64,000 bases of DNA, from assembly GCA_017518255.1 (NCBI GenBank), contig JAFWVK010000050.1, forward strand, positions 1 to 64,000, in the 5' to 3' direction. Positions within the stretch are counted from its first letter, which is position 1. Every line of letters begins with the position of its first letter. The stretch is from Oscillospiraceae bacterium. GTDB lineage: Bacteria; Bacillota; Clostridia; Oscillospirales; Ruminococcaceae. Of this stretch, positions 43,245 to 52,252 are shown in pieces. The notes beneath the pieces are model-generated. The model was not told the origin of the DNA. It ran no database searches and saw only the letters and a list, made by a program, of their open reading frames with translations. The position numbers and the translations under genes were made by a program.

Positions 43245-43385
43245 TGATATTTTGCTTTCAATTACTAACCGAATGCGGAGTGTATCCGGATATGAGAGCA
43301 ATGGTAACCCGGTATCAACTTTTCCGCGGTGATACCGGAAAGGATGAAAAAACACGTTCTGCAATAGAAAGGATGCAATCAGGCA

Positions 43386-43443
43386 TTGACATCCAGAGTG
43401 AATTCCCGTATAATGAAAAAAAGCCGGTCAAAGGAATACCGGC
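43386..43443 (+). promoter_or_regulatory. Promoter and leader hairpin of the GH43-like gene
   Basis: TTGACA (43386-43391), 17 bp, TATAAT (43409-43414). A stem GCCGGT/ACCGGC (43423-43428, 43438-43443) begins at the expected transcript start, before the GGGGGA ribosome site. Confidence 0.75.
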
Positions 43444-43466
43444 AATGCAAATACGGGGGACTTACT

Positions 43467-46049
43467 ATGAAAAAAGGAAATATTTTGAAGCGAACTGCCT
43501 CCCTGCTGCTGAGTGCCTCTTTTCTCACAGGTACTCCGGTAAACGTGACTGCTGCGGGAGAGGCGCATCCTGCTGCGGAGAATATCTCAGATCAGATCGG
43601 ACTTGCGGCAAATCTCTATACAATTGCAGACAGCGGGTATGCCGACCATGCCGCGCTGCAATGGGCAACGACGCTTGATGCTGCGAATTATACGCTCTAC
43701 CGCTCGGAAAATACGGACACTGACTTTGTTCCGGTCTATTCCGGCACGGGCAATTCATGGTCGGACAGTGACATGGAGACCGGAACGGTGTATTACTATC
43801 AGCTTGCTGTGACCGGAAAGAACGGCACACAGTATTCATCCGTGAAATCGCTGACACCCTGCGCACTGCCGTCCGGTCTGGATTCCTACGACAACCAGAA
43901 GGGCAGCAGCCTGCGCTATGAAACAAGCGGATATAAAGTCGGCAATACCTATTACAGCTATGCGCTGCGCTCCCACAGCGGCACGCAGGACATCTATCTC
44001 GAAGAAACCGTATCCTCTGACGGCGTGCATTTCGGAAATGCGCGCAATGCTGCGGATTCGTCGCAGAACAGCGCACTCGCAAGCTGCAAGATAGAATCGG
44101 TGCATATTGAGTATCTCCCGCACGCAAACAAGGTTGTTGTCTGGGCGCACTGGGAACAGCCATCCGGCTATGCAGACGGAAAGGCGCTTGTCATCACCGG
44201 AACACCCGGCGGACAGTTCACGGTGCATCATGTGTATAATCCGCTGAATATCCAGGTACGCGATATGGCAATTTTCTTTGATGACGATGCTGCTCATACC
44301 GGTTATCTGATCGCAGCGGCAAACAAGGAAGGACAGGGCGCAAATGCAACGCTCTACATCTTCAGAATGAACAGCGATTACAGCGACGTGACGGAGATTG
44401 TTCAGACACTTTTTGAAGACCAGTACCGCGAATTTCCAAATCTCGTCAAACGCGGCGGCTATTATTTCCTTTTCACCTCGCAGGCGGCAGGCTGGTATCC
44501 GAGCAGCGGCGCATACGCAGTCACGGATAACATTGCAGGATCATGGAGCGGTCTGCGCAGCATCGGCAACAGCTCGACCTTTTCCTCACAGTCCGGCTGG
44601 ATTGTCAATTTACAGGACAAAAACTACCTGATGCATGCCTACCGCTGGCTTCGAGCAGACTCAACCAGCGGCACGACGCTCTGCCCGCTGTATTTCGACA
44701 ACAGCTTCGCATTCTACGATTATTATCCGTCTTTCCGGTACAGCACAAAAACCGGAGATCTCTATCCGGTGCAGGCGGGAGAGCTGCTCTCACAGGACAG
44801 ACCGGCGTCCGCTTCGCTTGGCGCAAAGGCGGAAAATGCGCCGGAAAAGGCGGTTGACGGCTCGTATCAGTCATCCTTCACTGCAATCAGCGACTACAAA
44901 AAATGGCCGTTCTATCTGCAAATTGATCTCGAACAGGTCTGTTCACTTGCCAATATTCAGACCTCATGGTATATCTGCAAGGGCTCAGAGGGCTATTATA
45001 CCTACAAGGTAGAGGGCAGCACGGACGGCGTGAACTGGAAAACGCTGCTCGATCACACCGACAAAAACAGTGATGTTGTCAGTAAAACCTATGGCTTCAA
45101 CAGTGATATGCTCTCCGGAGAAGCACGGTATGTGCGGCTCAATGTGCAAAACGCGACCTTGCAGAACAATCCGAACAACAACTGGTATACCCCGACCGTC
45201 TATGAGGTCAAGGTATTCGGAACGCCGCTCCGCGATGCGGAAATGCCGACACCTGCTGTTATGTATGACTTTGATGAACAAATTGACGGTCCGACTGTTC
45301 CGGATATCAGCGGGAACGGCGGCGGTCTGACACTTTCGTCAAGCACATCCTTTGCTGCGGATGCAAACGGCGGATTCCTGCGGCTTTCCGGCAATCCGGC
45401 GGACTACGCAGAGCTTCCGGCAGGTCTGCTCGACGGCATCCGCGAATATACTGTGGTTATGGATGCGAGATCGGATTCAGAGGGCGATTTCTTCACCTTT
45501 GCGACCGGTCAGAACCGCGACAAATACGCATTTTTCAAAATCGCAAAGGATCATTTCCGCTTCCAGACGACGACTGACACATGGCGCGGCGAGAGCGGCC
45601 TGCGATTTGATGATCTCGACGGCACGCAGTGGCACAGATATGTATTTGCAGTCAGCGGCGGCAGCGCAAGGTTGTATATCGACGGTGTTCTTGCTGCGGA
45701 AACGACCGACCTGACAACCGGACCTGCGGATATGGGCAGCGGACAAAAGTGCTGGCTCGGACGCTCTTTTTATGAGGAGGATGCAGGCTTTCAGGGAGAG
45801 ATCGACAATGTCGCTGTTTACAGACAGGCATTGAACAAATCGGAGATCATGCAGCTTTTCGGCGGACAAACCATTCCGGGAGATGTCAATGCAGACGGCA
45901 AATGCGACATTGCAGATGCAGTGCTTCTGCAAAAATGTCTGCTGACAATTGAGACAATGCTGCCGAACTGGAATGCGGGCGATATGGACGGAAACGGAAA
46001 GCTCAATGCAAAAGACCTCACACTGCTGAAACATCTGCTCATGAAATAA
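43467..46049 (+). CDS. Secreted GH43-like beta-galactanase with CBM32, LamG and dockerin
   Basis: An 860-residue protein. Signal peptide about 1-31. An Fn3-like domain (about 45-130: AALQWATTLDAANYTLYR) is followed by a five-bladed-propeller domain (about 150-440) like the exo-beta-1,3-galactanase group of GH43. It has VHIEYLPHANKVVVWAHWE, VRDMAIFFDDDAAHTGYLI and EFPNLVKRGGYYFLFTSQAA-GW. The galactanase consensus has SRDM.LF.DDDG and EAP.xFK; here the Glu in REFPNLVKR may be catalytic. Then an F5/8-type C/CBM32 (about 450-590), a LamG/CBM66-like domain (about 600-795) and a C-terminal dockerin (805-860). It would act on type II arabinogalactan side chains. The start at 43467 is supported by GGGGGA. 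Subfamily is inference. Confidence 0.8.
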   Translation: MKKGNILKRTASLLLSASFLTGTPVNVTAAGEAHPAAENISDQIGLAANLYTIADSGYADHAALQWATTLDAANYTLYRSENTDTDFVPVYSGTGNSWSDSDMETGTVYYYQLAVTGKNGTQYSSVKSLTPCALPSGLDSYDNQKGSSLRYETSGYKVGNTYYSYALRSHSGTQDIYLEETVSSDGVHFGNARNAADSSQNSALASCKIESVHIEYLPHANKVVVWAHWEQPSGYADGKALVITGTPGGQFTVHHVYNPLNIQVRDMAIFFDDDAAHTGYLIAAANKEGQGANATLYIFRMNSDYSDVTEIVQTLFEDQYREFPNLVKRGGYYFLFTSQAAGWYPSSGAYAVTDNIAGSWSGLRSIGNSSTFSSQSGWIVNLQDKNYLMHAYRWLRADSTSGTTLCPLYFDNSFAFYDYYPSFRYSTKTGDLYPVQAGELLSQDRPASASLGAKAENAPEKAVDGSYQSSFTAISDYKKWPFYLQIDLEQVCSLANIQTSWYICKGSEGYYTYKVEGSTDGVNWKTLLDHTDKNSDVVSKTYGFNSDMLSGEARYVRLNVQNATLQNNPNNNWYTPTVYEVKVFGTPLRDAEMPTPAVMYDFDEQIDGPTVPDISGNGGGLTLSSSTSFAADANGGFLRLSGNPADYAELPAGLLDGIREYTVVMDARSDSEGDFFTFATGQNRDKYAFFKIAKDHFRFQTTTDTWRGESGLRFDDLDGTQWHRYVFAVSGGSARLYIDGVLAAETTDLTTGPADMGSGQKCWLGRSFYEEDAGFQGEIDNVAVYRQALNKSEIMQLFGGQTIPGDVNADGKCDIADAVLLQKCLLTIETMLPNWNAGDMDGNGKLNAKDLTLLKHLLMK

Positions 46050-46053
46050 TACA

Positions 46054-46092
46054 GAACCCGCCGCCTGACTTCCAATCAGGCGGCGGTTCCTC
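46054..46092 (+). terminator. Terminator of the GH43-like gene
   Basis: A 14-bp GC-rich stem with one bulge (GAACCCGCCGCCTGA with TCAGGCGGCGGTTC). The dispersed repeat follows at once. Confidence 0.85.
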
Positions 46093-46240
46093 TATATCCT
46101 ATACCAAATGCACCCTCCCACGTCATGTTCCTGCATCCCGGAGCAGAACGCAAATTCCTGTGTCAATGATTTCACTTTCGCTATTTTTTGATCGCTCACC
46201 GGTATTGTTTGCTGCGTGTGGGCATTTATGCACAAATATG
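46093..46240 (+). repeat. Dispersed intergenic repeat, internally deleted copy
   Basis: It shares TCTATATCCTATAC, CCTGCATCCCGGAGCA, AAATTCCTGTGTCAATG and CACCGGTATTGTTTGC with the full copies; the middle (TTTCATTTTGTGCC...) is deleted. 46241-46477 holds nothing I can identify. Confidence 0.7.
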
Positions 46241-46477
46241 CTGGGCTTTTTTTCTGTTCAATGCGCCGCAAACACTTTTCGCAAGGAATGCAGTTCATCA
46301 TCGGACAAAGAAGCAGGAAAGCACAAATGCTCCAAAGCAAAATGATCTTTGCCGGTATATACCCATATGTTTTCTTGTGAAACGATGCTTCGGCAGTCAG
46401 AAAGATTTTACAGGGAGTGCTGAAAACATCGGAAATATGCGAGTGAATGTTAAATGATAAAAAAATATCCAATCCGC

Positions 46478-46523
46478 TTGACAAGTTATTTCTTTCGTGT
46501 TATTATCATAATAGGAATAACAC
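46478..46523 (+). promoter_or_regulatory. Promoter with operator-like inverted repeat for the radical SAM-Nudix gene
   Basis: TTGACA (46478-46483), 17 bp, TATTAT (46501-46506). A perfect 8-bp inverted repeat GTGTTATT/AATAACAC (46497-46504, 46516-46523) overlaps the -10 and start site, suggesting a repressor; no regulator gene is adjacent. Confidence 0.7.
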
Positions 46524-46536
46524 AAAAGGCGGTCAC

Positions 46537-46596
46537 ATGGAAAGCGAAAAGGATTTTCAGGAAAGCAACGCACTGAAAGAAAGGGGTATCTTATGA
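46537..46596 (+). CDS. 19-codon upstream frame overlapping the radical SAM-Nudix start
   Basis: ATG at 46537 behind AAAGGCGG encodes MESEKDFQESNALKERGIL and stops with a TGA that overlaps the next ATG (ATGA). The ribosome site of the main gene (GAAAGGGG) lies within this frame. It could couple translation. The peptide is unlikely to matter itself, and chance is possible at this size. Confidence 0.35.
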   Translation: MESEKDFQESNALKERGIL

Positions 46597-48503
46597 ACTG
46601 CAAAGAAATCTATGAAACAGGTCTGCTTTATCACCACTACGCCAACACGGCGTATCCGCTGACACCGCATTCCTTCATGGCATACCGCATTGGCGATCCC
46701 GGCGAGATTCCGAGCTTCCTGTGTGCAGAATGGCAGAAGGCTGACAGTCTTTCGCTTTATGTCCATGTGCCGTTCTGCAAGGCACGGTGCAAATTCTGCG
46801 AATATGTTGTGCTCGAAAATCCCTCCGACGAGGCCGAAAATGAATATGTCGATTTGCTGCTGCAGGAAATGCGGATGTATGCGGAAGTCCTCAAAGGCAA
46901 AAAGATCGTCGGTTATGACCTCGGCGGCGGCACGCCGACCAAGCTTTCGGTCGAAAACCTGACCCGCATCACCGAAGCGGTGCGGACACTGTTCGATCTT
47001 GCGGAAGGTGTGGTGTTCAGCGTCGAAACCACGCCGGTCATCGCCGCAAACGAGCCCGAAAAGATCAGAGCACTCTATGAACTGGGCTACCGCAGAATCA
47101 GCATGGGCGTACAGACCGTCTCGGAGCGGCTGCTCAGCGAGCTTGGTCGCGAGGGCTCGGCATCGGTCTATGAAAGAGCTGTTGCCAATATCCGCGCAGC
47201 AGGCTTTCAAAGCTTCAATATCGACCTGATGTTCGGCTTTCTCTATCAAACTGACGCCGATTTCCGCAGCACACTCCGCTATGCGATCGGGCTTGCGCCG
47301 GAGCATATCACGCTCTACCGCAACCGCTACAAAGGCACGAAACTCGAACACGAGGCAGGCGGTGTGTCGATCTACAAGGCGGTATATCAGTACCGGCTGG
47401 CATACGATCTGCTGACTGAATGCGGCTATCAGGCAAACATCGGAAAAAACACCTTCAGCCGCGTGCCCGGCGACTACGGCACCAGCGACTACCTGACAAA
47501 GCGTGTGATCAACGGCACGCCGTATGTCGGCATGGGGCTCGGCGCGCAGTCCCTCGGCATGGATTATCTTGCCTACAATCTCGGCGCGGCAGAAAAGCGC
47601 ATGGAGCGCTACCGCAAGGCGATTACCGAGGGTAGATTCCCGATTCAGGATATCTACCGGCTGCCGAAGGAGGAAAGCATCGCAAAAATGGTCTCGGTCG
47701 CGTTCTATTTCGCGTTCGTCGATCTGGCAGCGTTCAAAGCACGCTTCGGGCTTGATTTCCGCGAATACTTCCGAGATGAGGTTGCATTCGTGCTCGAAAA
47801 CAAGCTCATGGAGCTGCGCGACGGCAGACTCTGGCTCACCCTGCGCGGCGCAGATCACATCAACGGCGTCATTCCGCTGTTCTATTCGCAGCGCTCGAAG
47901 GAGGAGCTGAAAACCGCCTTCGCCGCCAAATCACTCGGCGAGGAGAACGACGAGCAGCTGTTCCTCGGCGCTTACAATATCGACAGTTATTTCCGTCCGT
48001 CGGTCGCCGTGGATATGGCAGTTTTCGGCAGGCGCGCAGGCGAAATCCGTGATCTGCTGCTGATCCGTCGCGGCGAGCATCCGTACATGAATCACTGGGC
48101 GCTGGCGGGCGGCTTCCTGAAAAACGACGAAACGCTTGAACAGGCAGCGGTGCGCGAGCTGAAGGAGGAGACCGGCGTGACTGCGGAGACTCTTATTCCG
48201 GTCGGCAATTACAGCGCTGTTGCCCGCGATCCGCGCGGCAGAGTCATCAGCTGCGCCTACACCGCGGCGGTCGATGAAGAGATCTGCACAGTGCTGAGCG
48301 GCGACGATGCACTCGATGCACAGTGGTTTGCACTCGATGTGCAGCAGAGCGGTGATGTTTTTACGCTGACGCTGAAAAGCAGCGACATTATACTGACGGC
48401 AGTGCTCCGCAAAACCGCACAGGGCTTTGATATCATTGCCAACAGCGGAATCGCCTTCGATCACGCGAAAATTATTCTCGACGCCTATCTGAAAATACAG
48501 TGA
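46593..48503 (+). CDS. Radical SAM (HemW-like) - Nudix fusion
   Basis: A 636-residue fusion. The radical SAM domain has the CX3CX2C cluster (Cys62, Cys66, Cys69 in PFCKARCKFCE), the GGGTPT motif near 107 and VETTPVIAANE, close to HemW/coproporphyrinogen-type enzymes. A HemW-C-like winged region spans about 330-440. A Nudix hydrolase domain occupies about 465-620, with the complete Nudix box GGFLKNDETLEQAAVRELKE-ETGV (506-529). The NUDIX part resembles ADP-ribose/NAD-related pyrophosphatases. HemW-like proteins are heme chaperones or SAM-dependent methyltransferase-like enzymes; joining to Nudix is uncommon. The promoter carries an inverted repeat, so expression is probably controlled. Substrate unknown. 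Confidence 0.88.
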   Translation: MNCKEIYETGLLYHHYANTAYPLTPHSFMAYRIGDPGEIPSFLCAEWQKADSLSLYVHVPFCKARCKFCEYVVLENPSDEAENEYVDLLLQEMRMYAEVLKGKKIVGYDLGGGTPTKLSVENLTRITEAVRTLFDLAEGVVFSVETTPVIAANEPEKIRALYELGYRRISMGVQTVSERLLSELGREGSASVYERAVANIRAAGFQSFNIDLMFGFLYQTDADFRSTLRYAIGLAPEHITLYRNRYKGTKLEHEAGGVSIYKAVYQYRLAYDLLTECGYQANIGKNTFSRVPGDYGTSDYLTKRVINGTPYVGMGLGAQSLGMDYLAYNLGAAEKRMERYRKAITEGRFPIQDIYRLPKEESIAKMVSVAFYFAFVDLAAFKARFGLDFREYFRDEVAFVLENKLMELRDGRLWLTLRGADHINGVIPLFYSQRSKEELKTAFAAKSLGEENDEQLFLGAYNIDSYFRPSVAVDMAVFGRRAGEIRDLLLIRRGEHPYMNHWALAGGFLKNDETLEQAAVRELKEETGVTAETLIPVGNYSAVARDPRGRVISCAYTAAVDEEICTVLSGDDALDAQWFALDVQQSGDVFTLTLKSSDIILTAVLRKTAQGFDIIANSGIAFDHAKIILDAYLKIQ

Positions 48504-48867
48504 GGAGAAAACACAATGAAGCACTTTCGGATCGGCGTGATCTGAACGTGAAACAGAAGAATCAAGACATGATGATACCGAAAAAAGGCAGTCATAATGT
48601 TTACGTTCCGATGTACGGTTCCTTCTCTGCCTCTATCCCTAAACAGAACACCCAATCCGGTGTCGATGTTTTCAGCGAGCGGTTGCTTTCATTTTCTGCC
48701 GCCTGTTTTGGGTTCGCTATTTGGGGATAGCTCCGCTTTTTCAAAGCTACCGGTATTGTTTGCAATGCGAGGGAATATATCCATTGGCATGTTTTCAAAA
48801 CATCGCTTAAAGCGAAAAGCAAAGCGCCCGGCATTGCCGGGTGCTTTCAATGTATTGATTGTTCCGA
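48504..48867. other. Intergenic region between convergent genes
   Basis: Besides the repeat (48645-48780) it holds a GCGCCCGGCA-T-TGCCGGGTGC hairpin near 48820-48843 that can terminate transcription from either side. No gene-like frame is visible. Confidence 0.55.
48645..48780 (+). repeat. Dispersed intergenic repeat, diverged copy
   Basis: It shares GGTTGCTTTCATTTT, GGGATAGCT-CGCTTTTTC and AAAGCTACCGGTATTGTTTG with the copies at 2826 and 51698; by eye about 80% alike over the shared core. Confidence 0.75.
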
Positions 48868-51486
48868 TCAAACCCACTCATGATTGAACTTCATATAGAT
48901 ACGCTTCAGAATCTGCGCAAGGACAGTATAAACAATCATCAGCCCGGCAAGCCATGCCAGATAAGACGGCACCATGACAGGCAGATCAAACAGCGCGGCA
49001 ATACCGGTAAATCCAATCAAAAGTGTTGCAATCACAACAAGCAGCGTGGAAATGCTGAGCTGCACCGACGCCCGGTCTTTGATAAACGGAATCTTCGGTG
49101 TGCGGATTGTGTGAATGACAACCGTCTGCGAGATCACGCCGAACATAAACCAGCCGTTCTGGAAGAAGCCTGCCAGCGATTCGCTGTTATATTTGTAAAC
49201 GAACCAGAGCACAAGGAAGCAAAGCACATCAAGCACGGTACTGAGCAGGCCGAAAATCACCATGAACTTTTTGATGCCGGGGATGTTCCACTTCTTCGGC
49301 AGGCGGATGCTCTCGTCCTCCACATGGTCAAACGGCATACCGAGCTGCGCAAAATCATTCAGAATATTCTGCACAAGAATGTGAATCGGGAGCAGCGGAA
49401 GGAACGGCAGGAAAATGCTGGCGATCAGCACCGAGAACATATTGCCGAAGTTGCCGCTGACCGACATTTTCAGGTATTTGGACATATTCGCAAATGTTCG
49501 TCTGCCCTCAATGACGCCTTCATCCAGCACATTGAGGTCTTTTTCCAGCAGAATAATATCCGCGACTTCCTTTGCAATATCGACCGCGGTATCAACGGAA
49601 ATGCCGACATCCGCCTGTTTCAGCGGCAGGCTGTCATTGATGCCGTCGCCCATATAGCCGACTGTGTGTCCGTTCGTCTGGAATGCCTTGACGACACGCT
49701 GCTTCTGATACGGTGACAGCTTGGAATAGATGTGACATTTTTCGCAGGCGGCAAGCAGTTCTTCATCGGACATAGCCTCAACCTGTGATCCGGTCAGCGT
49801 ATATTCCGTCGGGATGCCGAGCCGTCCGCAGATGTTGATTGCAACGCCCTCCGTGTCGCCGGTCAGGACGACTGTACGCACGCCGTTCTTCTGAAGCGCT
49901 TTGACTGCGGATTCCGCAGAGGGCTTCGGCGGATCAAGAAATCCGACAAAGCCGATCAGAACCATATCGCTTTCATCATCCACGCCGAAATGTTCAATGT
50001 CGTGGATGTTGTTTTTTTGTGCAACGGCAATGACGCGGATGCCCTCAAGATTGTTTTCGGTTGCAATCTTCTGTGCATTTTCGATCAGCTCCGGCGTAAT
50101 GGCTTTGACTTCACCGTCAATCTCGATATGCCCGCAGATCGAAAGAATTTCCTCAACTGCGCCCTTTGTCACAAGCTGACGCTTGCCGTTTTTATCGCGC
50201 AGCACCACGCTCATGCGGCGGCGGCTGAAATCAAACGGTATCTCATCTTCACGCACATAGGTTTCTTTCAGATAGGAAAGCTCCTCTTTTTCAGCACGGT
50301 TGATGATTGCCACGTCCATGAGGTTTTTGAGTCCGGTCTGGAAATAGCTGTTCAGGAATGCGTGGCGCAGCACACGCTTGTCCTCTCTGCCCAGCACATC
50401 CATGTACTTTTCCAGAACGATCTCGTCCTGCGTCAGCGTACCGGTTTTATCTGTGCAGAGAATGTCCATTTCGCCGAAAGTCTGAATCGAGCCGAGACGC
50501 TTCACAATCGTCTGCTTCTTCGACATGTTGACAGCGCCCTTTGCCAAAGATGAGGTCATAATGACCGGCAGCATTTCCGGCATCAGACCGACGGCGATCG
50601 TGATGCCGAACATCAGCGAATCGAGCCAGCTCCCCTTTGTGATAAAGTTTGCAATGAAAATGACCGGAACCATAACAACCATGAACTTGATGAGCAGGCT
50701 GCTGATGGAATTGATATTGCGTTCAAAGCTGCTCTTGTTCTGATAGGTGTTCAGACTTTTTGCCATGCTGCCGAGATAGGTACGGTTTCCGGTTGTCAGG
50801 ATAACAGCCTTTGCACTTCCGGAGATGATATTGCTGCCCATGAACCCGATGTTGTCAAGCTCTGTAATATCATCGCCCACAGGATCGGGACCGGCAAATT
50901 TCTCAATCGGATTGCTCTCGCCGGTGAGCTGAGACTGGTCAATGAACAGATCTTTTGTCTCAATGAAACGAACGTCGCCGGGAAGCATGTCGCCGGATGC
51001 CAGTTTGACCACATCGCCCGGAACGGCATCTTCTATGTCAATTTCCATGCTGCTGCCGTTGCGGATGACGTCAATCCTGTTGGAGATCATGTTTTGCAGT
51101 TTTTGTGCAGCACTGTTGGATTTCTCTGCCTGCACGAAAGATATAATACCCGAAACTGCAACCACAAAGATCAACATAAGGAAAGTTGCCCAGCTCGGTT
51201 TCTCTGCAATGATAACATCAGTCACCAGCGTTACGGCTGCGACAATCAGCAGCACAACATTGAAGGGGTTGATGAGTGCCTCACGCACGCGCTTGGCAAG
51301 GCTGTTTTCGTTGCCGGTGTCGATGATGTTTTTGCCGTATTCTTCGAGGCGGTCGCTTGCCTCGACCTGATTCAGACCCTCTTCATCGGTATCCAGTCGT
51401 TTGAACAGTTCTTCGTCCGAGATTTTGGCAATCTCTGCAAGCTGCTGTTCTGCCGCACGCTGTTTTTCGGTGTTCTTCTCTGCCAT
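48868..51486 (-). CDS. mgtA: Magnesium-translocating P-type ATPase
   Basis: An 872-residue P3B-type ATPase: N-terminal cytosolic segment, two pairs of transmembrane helices around the actuator domain (DQSQLTGES), phosphorylation site Asp346 in CTDKTGTLT, KGA in the nucleotide domain (TKGAVEE), hinge GDGINDSLPL and six C-terminal helices. The MgtA/MgtB family imports Mg2+ down its gradient using ATP. The start at 51486 fits AGGAG six bp before it; the longer frame upstream runs through the promoter. The mRNA leader is only about 60 nt, too short for an M-box riboswitch, so control must be by another route. Confidence 0.93.
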   Translation of the reverse strand: MAEKNTEKQRAAEQQLAEIAKISDEELFKRLDTDEEGLNQVEASDRLEEYGKNIIDTGNENSLAKRVREALINPFNVVLLIVAAVTLVTDVIIAEKPSWATFLMLIFVVAVSGIISFVQAEKSNSAAQKLQNMISNRIDVIRNGSSMEIDIEDAVPGDVVKLASGDMLPGDVRFIETKDLFIDQSQLTGESNPIEKFAGPDPVGDDITELDNIGFMGSNIISGSAKAVILTTGNRTYLGSMAKSLNTYQNKSSFERNINSISSLLIKFMVVMVPVIFIANFITKGSWLDSLMFGITIAVGLMPEMLPVIMTSSLAKGAVNMSKKQTIVKRLGSIQTFGEMDILCTDKTGTLTQDEIVLEKYMDVLGREDKRVLRHAFLNSYFQTGLKNLMDVAIINRAEKEELSYLKETYVREDEIPFDFSRRRMSVVLRDKNGKRQLVTKGAVEEILSICGHIEIDGEVKAITPELIENAQKIATENNLEGIRVIAVAQKNNIHDIEHFGVDDESDMVLIGFVGFLDPPKPSAESAVKALQKNGVRTVVLTGDTEGVAINICGRLGIPTEYTLTGSQVEAMSDEELLAACEKCHIYSKLSPYQKQRVVKAFQTNGHTVGYMGDGINDSLPLKQADVGISVDTAVDIAKEVADIILLEKDLNVLDEGVIEGRRTFANMSKYLKMSVSGNFGNMFSVLIASIFLPFLPLLPIHILVQNILNDFAQLGMPFDHVEDESIRLPKKWNIPGIKKFMVIFGLLSTVLDVLCFLVLWFVYKYNSESLAGFFQNGWFMFGVISQTVVIHTIRTPKIPFIKDRASVQLSISTLLVVIATLLIGFTGIAALFDLPVMVPSYLAWLAGLMIVYTVLAQILKRIYMKFNHEWV

Positions 51487-51552
51487 TTGTTTCTCCTGTC
51501 CGTAAATGATAGATTGGCTCTCAAAAAACATACCGTTTTGATATGCGTTATT

Positions 51553-51581
51553 ATTATAACAATCTTCTTTGCGACTGTCAA
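51553..51581 (-). promoter_or_regulatory. Promoter of mgtA
   Basis: On the minus strand TTGACA (51576-51581), 17 bp, TATAAT (51553-51558): full consensus. Confidence 0.85.
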
Positions 51582-51635
51582 GTATTTCACTGCATTCAAA
51601 AAAGTAAAGTGTCGGAAACAACAACAGAATATGCG

Positions 51636-51873
51636 AAAACCGCCATCTGACTCCACAATCAGATGACGGTTTTTCTATATTCTCTACTCGATGTACCTTC
51701 TCCCGGCGAGATCCTGCATCCCGGAGCAAATGCGAATCCCTGTGTCAGTGTTTTTCGTGCGGGGTTGCTTTCATTTTGTGCCTCCGGTTTTGGTTTCGCT
51801 ATTTTGGGATAGCTTCGCTTTTTCAAAGCTACCGGTATTGTTTGCAGATTGCGGAAGATTATGCATTGATATT
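51636..51873 (+). repeat. Dispersed intergenic repeat, complete copy with hairpin
   Basis: It begins with a 15-bp stem AAAACCGCCATCTGA/TCAGATGACGGTTTT (51636-51673) and continues with the full element, nearly identical to 2826-3009 from about 51698. No plus-strand gene precedes it, so the hairpin here is not a gene terminator and seems to travel with the element. Confidence 0.8.
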
Positions 51874-51920
51874 GTTTTCTAGTCAAAGATTTTTACGAAG
51901 TAGACTGCCCATGCACTCCG

Positions 51921-52055
51921 TCAGATCGACACTTTCCGAAAGGAAACAGACCACCCTGCATTTTTCGGATGACCGTCATCTTCGATGATCTGCGCGATCA
52001 GCTCCTTGCAGCCGTTATCATTCACCATGCCGCCGCCGTATACCGCTCTTCTTAG
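51921..52055 (-). pseudogene. Protein-coding remnant of unknown family
   Basis: A 44-codon minus-strand stretch reads AVYGGGMVNDNGCKELIAQI then IEDDGHPKNAGWSVSF before a TGA. It has a gene-like composition and no start region, directly beyond the repeat. It is probably the C-terminal end of a gene cut by rearrangement. Family not recognised. Chance coding is possible. Confidence 0.35.
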
Positions 52056-52089
52056 GGATAATCAGTCAGTTTTTCAATATAATAAATCA

Positions 52090-52118
52090 TTGAAAAACCG
52101 GCACGGATCATGTATGAT
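52090..52118 (+). promoter_or_regulatory. Promoter of the second PL1-dockerin gene
   Basis: TTGAAA, 17 bp, TATGAT, leaving a leader of about 130 nt with an AAGGAGG ribosome site before ATG 52253. Confidence 0.7.
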
Positions 52119-52252
52119 ATAAACGGGATCGAATTTGCGGACTGTGCGGCGCTCTCTTTTCCCGTTAAGATTCACGCCGGCAATCCGAGGCTTTTTTGAT
52201 TCCGCAGAAAAAAACATAAAGAATACATTGTTTCATTTAAGGAGGAAAAATC

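Noticed and set aside
46557-47858. 433-codon minus-strand frame under the radical SAM gene
   Set aside because: Antisense to a gene with complete catalytic motifs; no start signals or recognisable protein.
51487-51552. M-box magnesium riboswitch before mgtA
   Set aside because: Only about 60 nt lie between the -10 and the start codon, too short for the roughly 160-nt M-box.
51636-51886. Conserved minus-strand frames across the dispersed repeat as a real protein
   Set aside because: Copies break the frame in different places and lack ribosome sites; conservation follows the DNA, not the frame.
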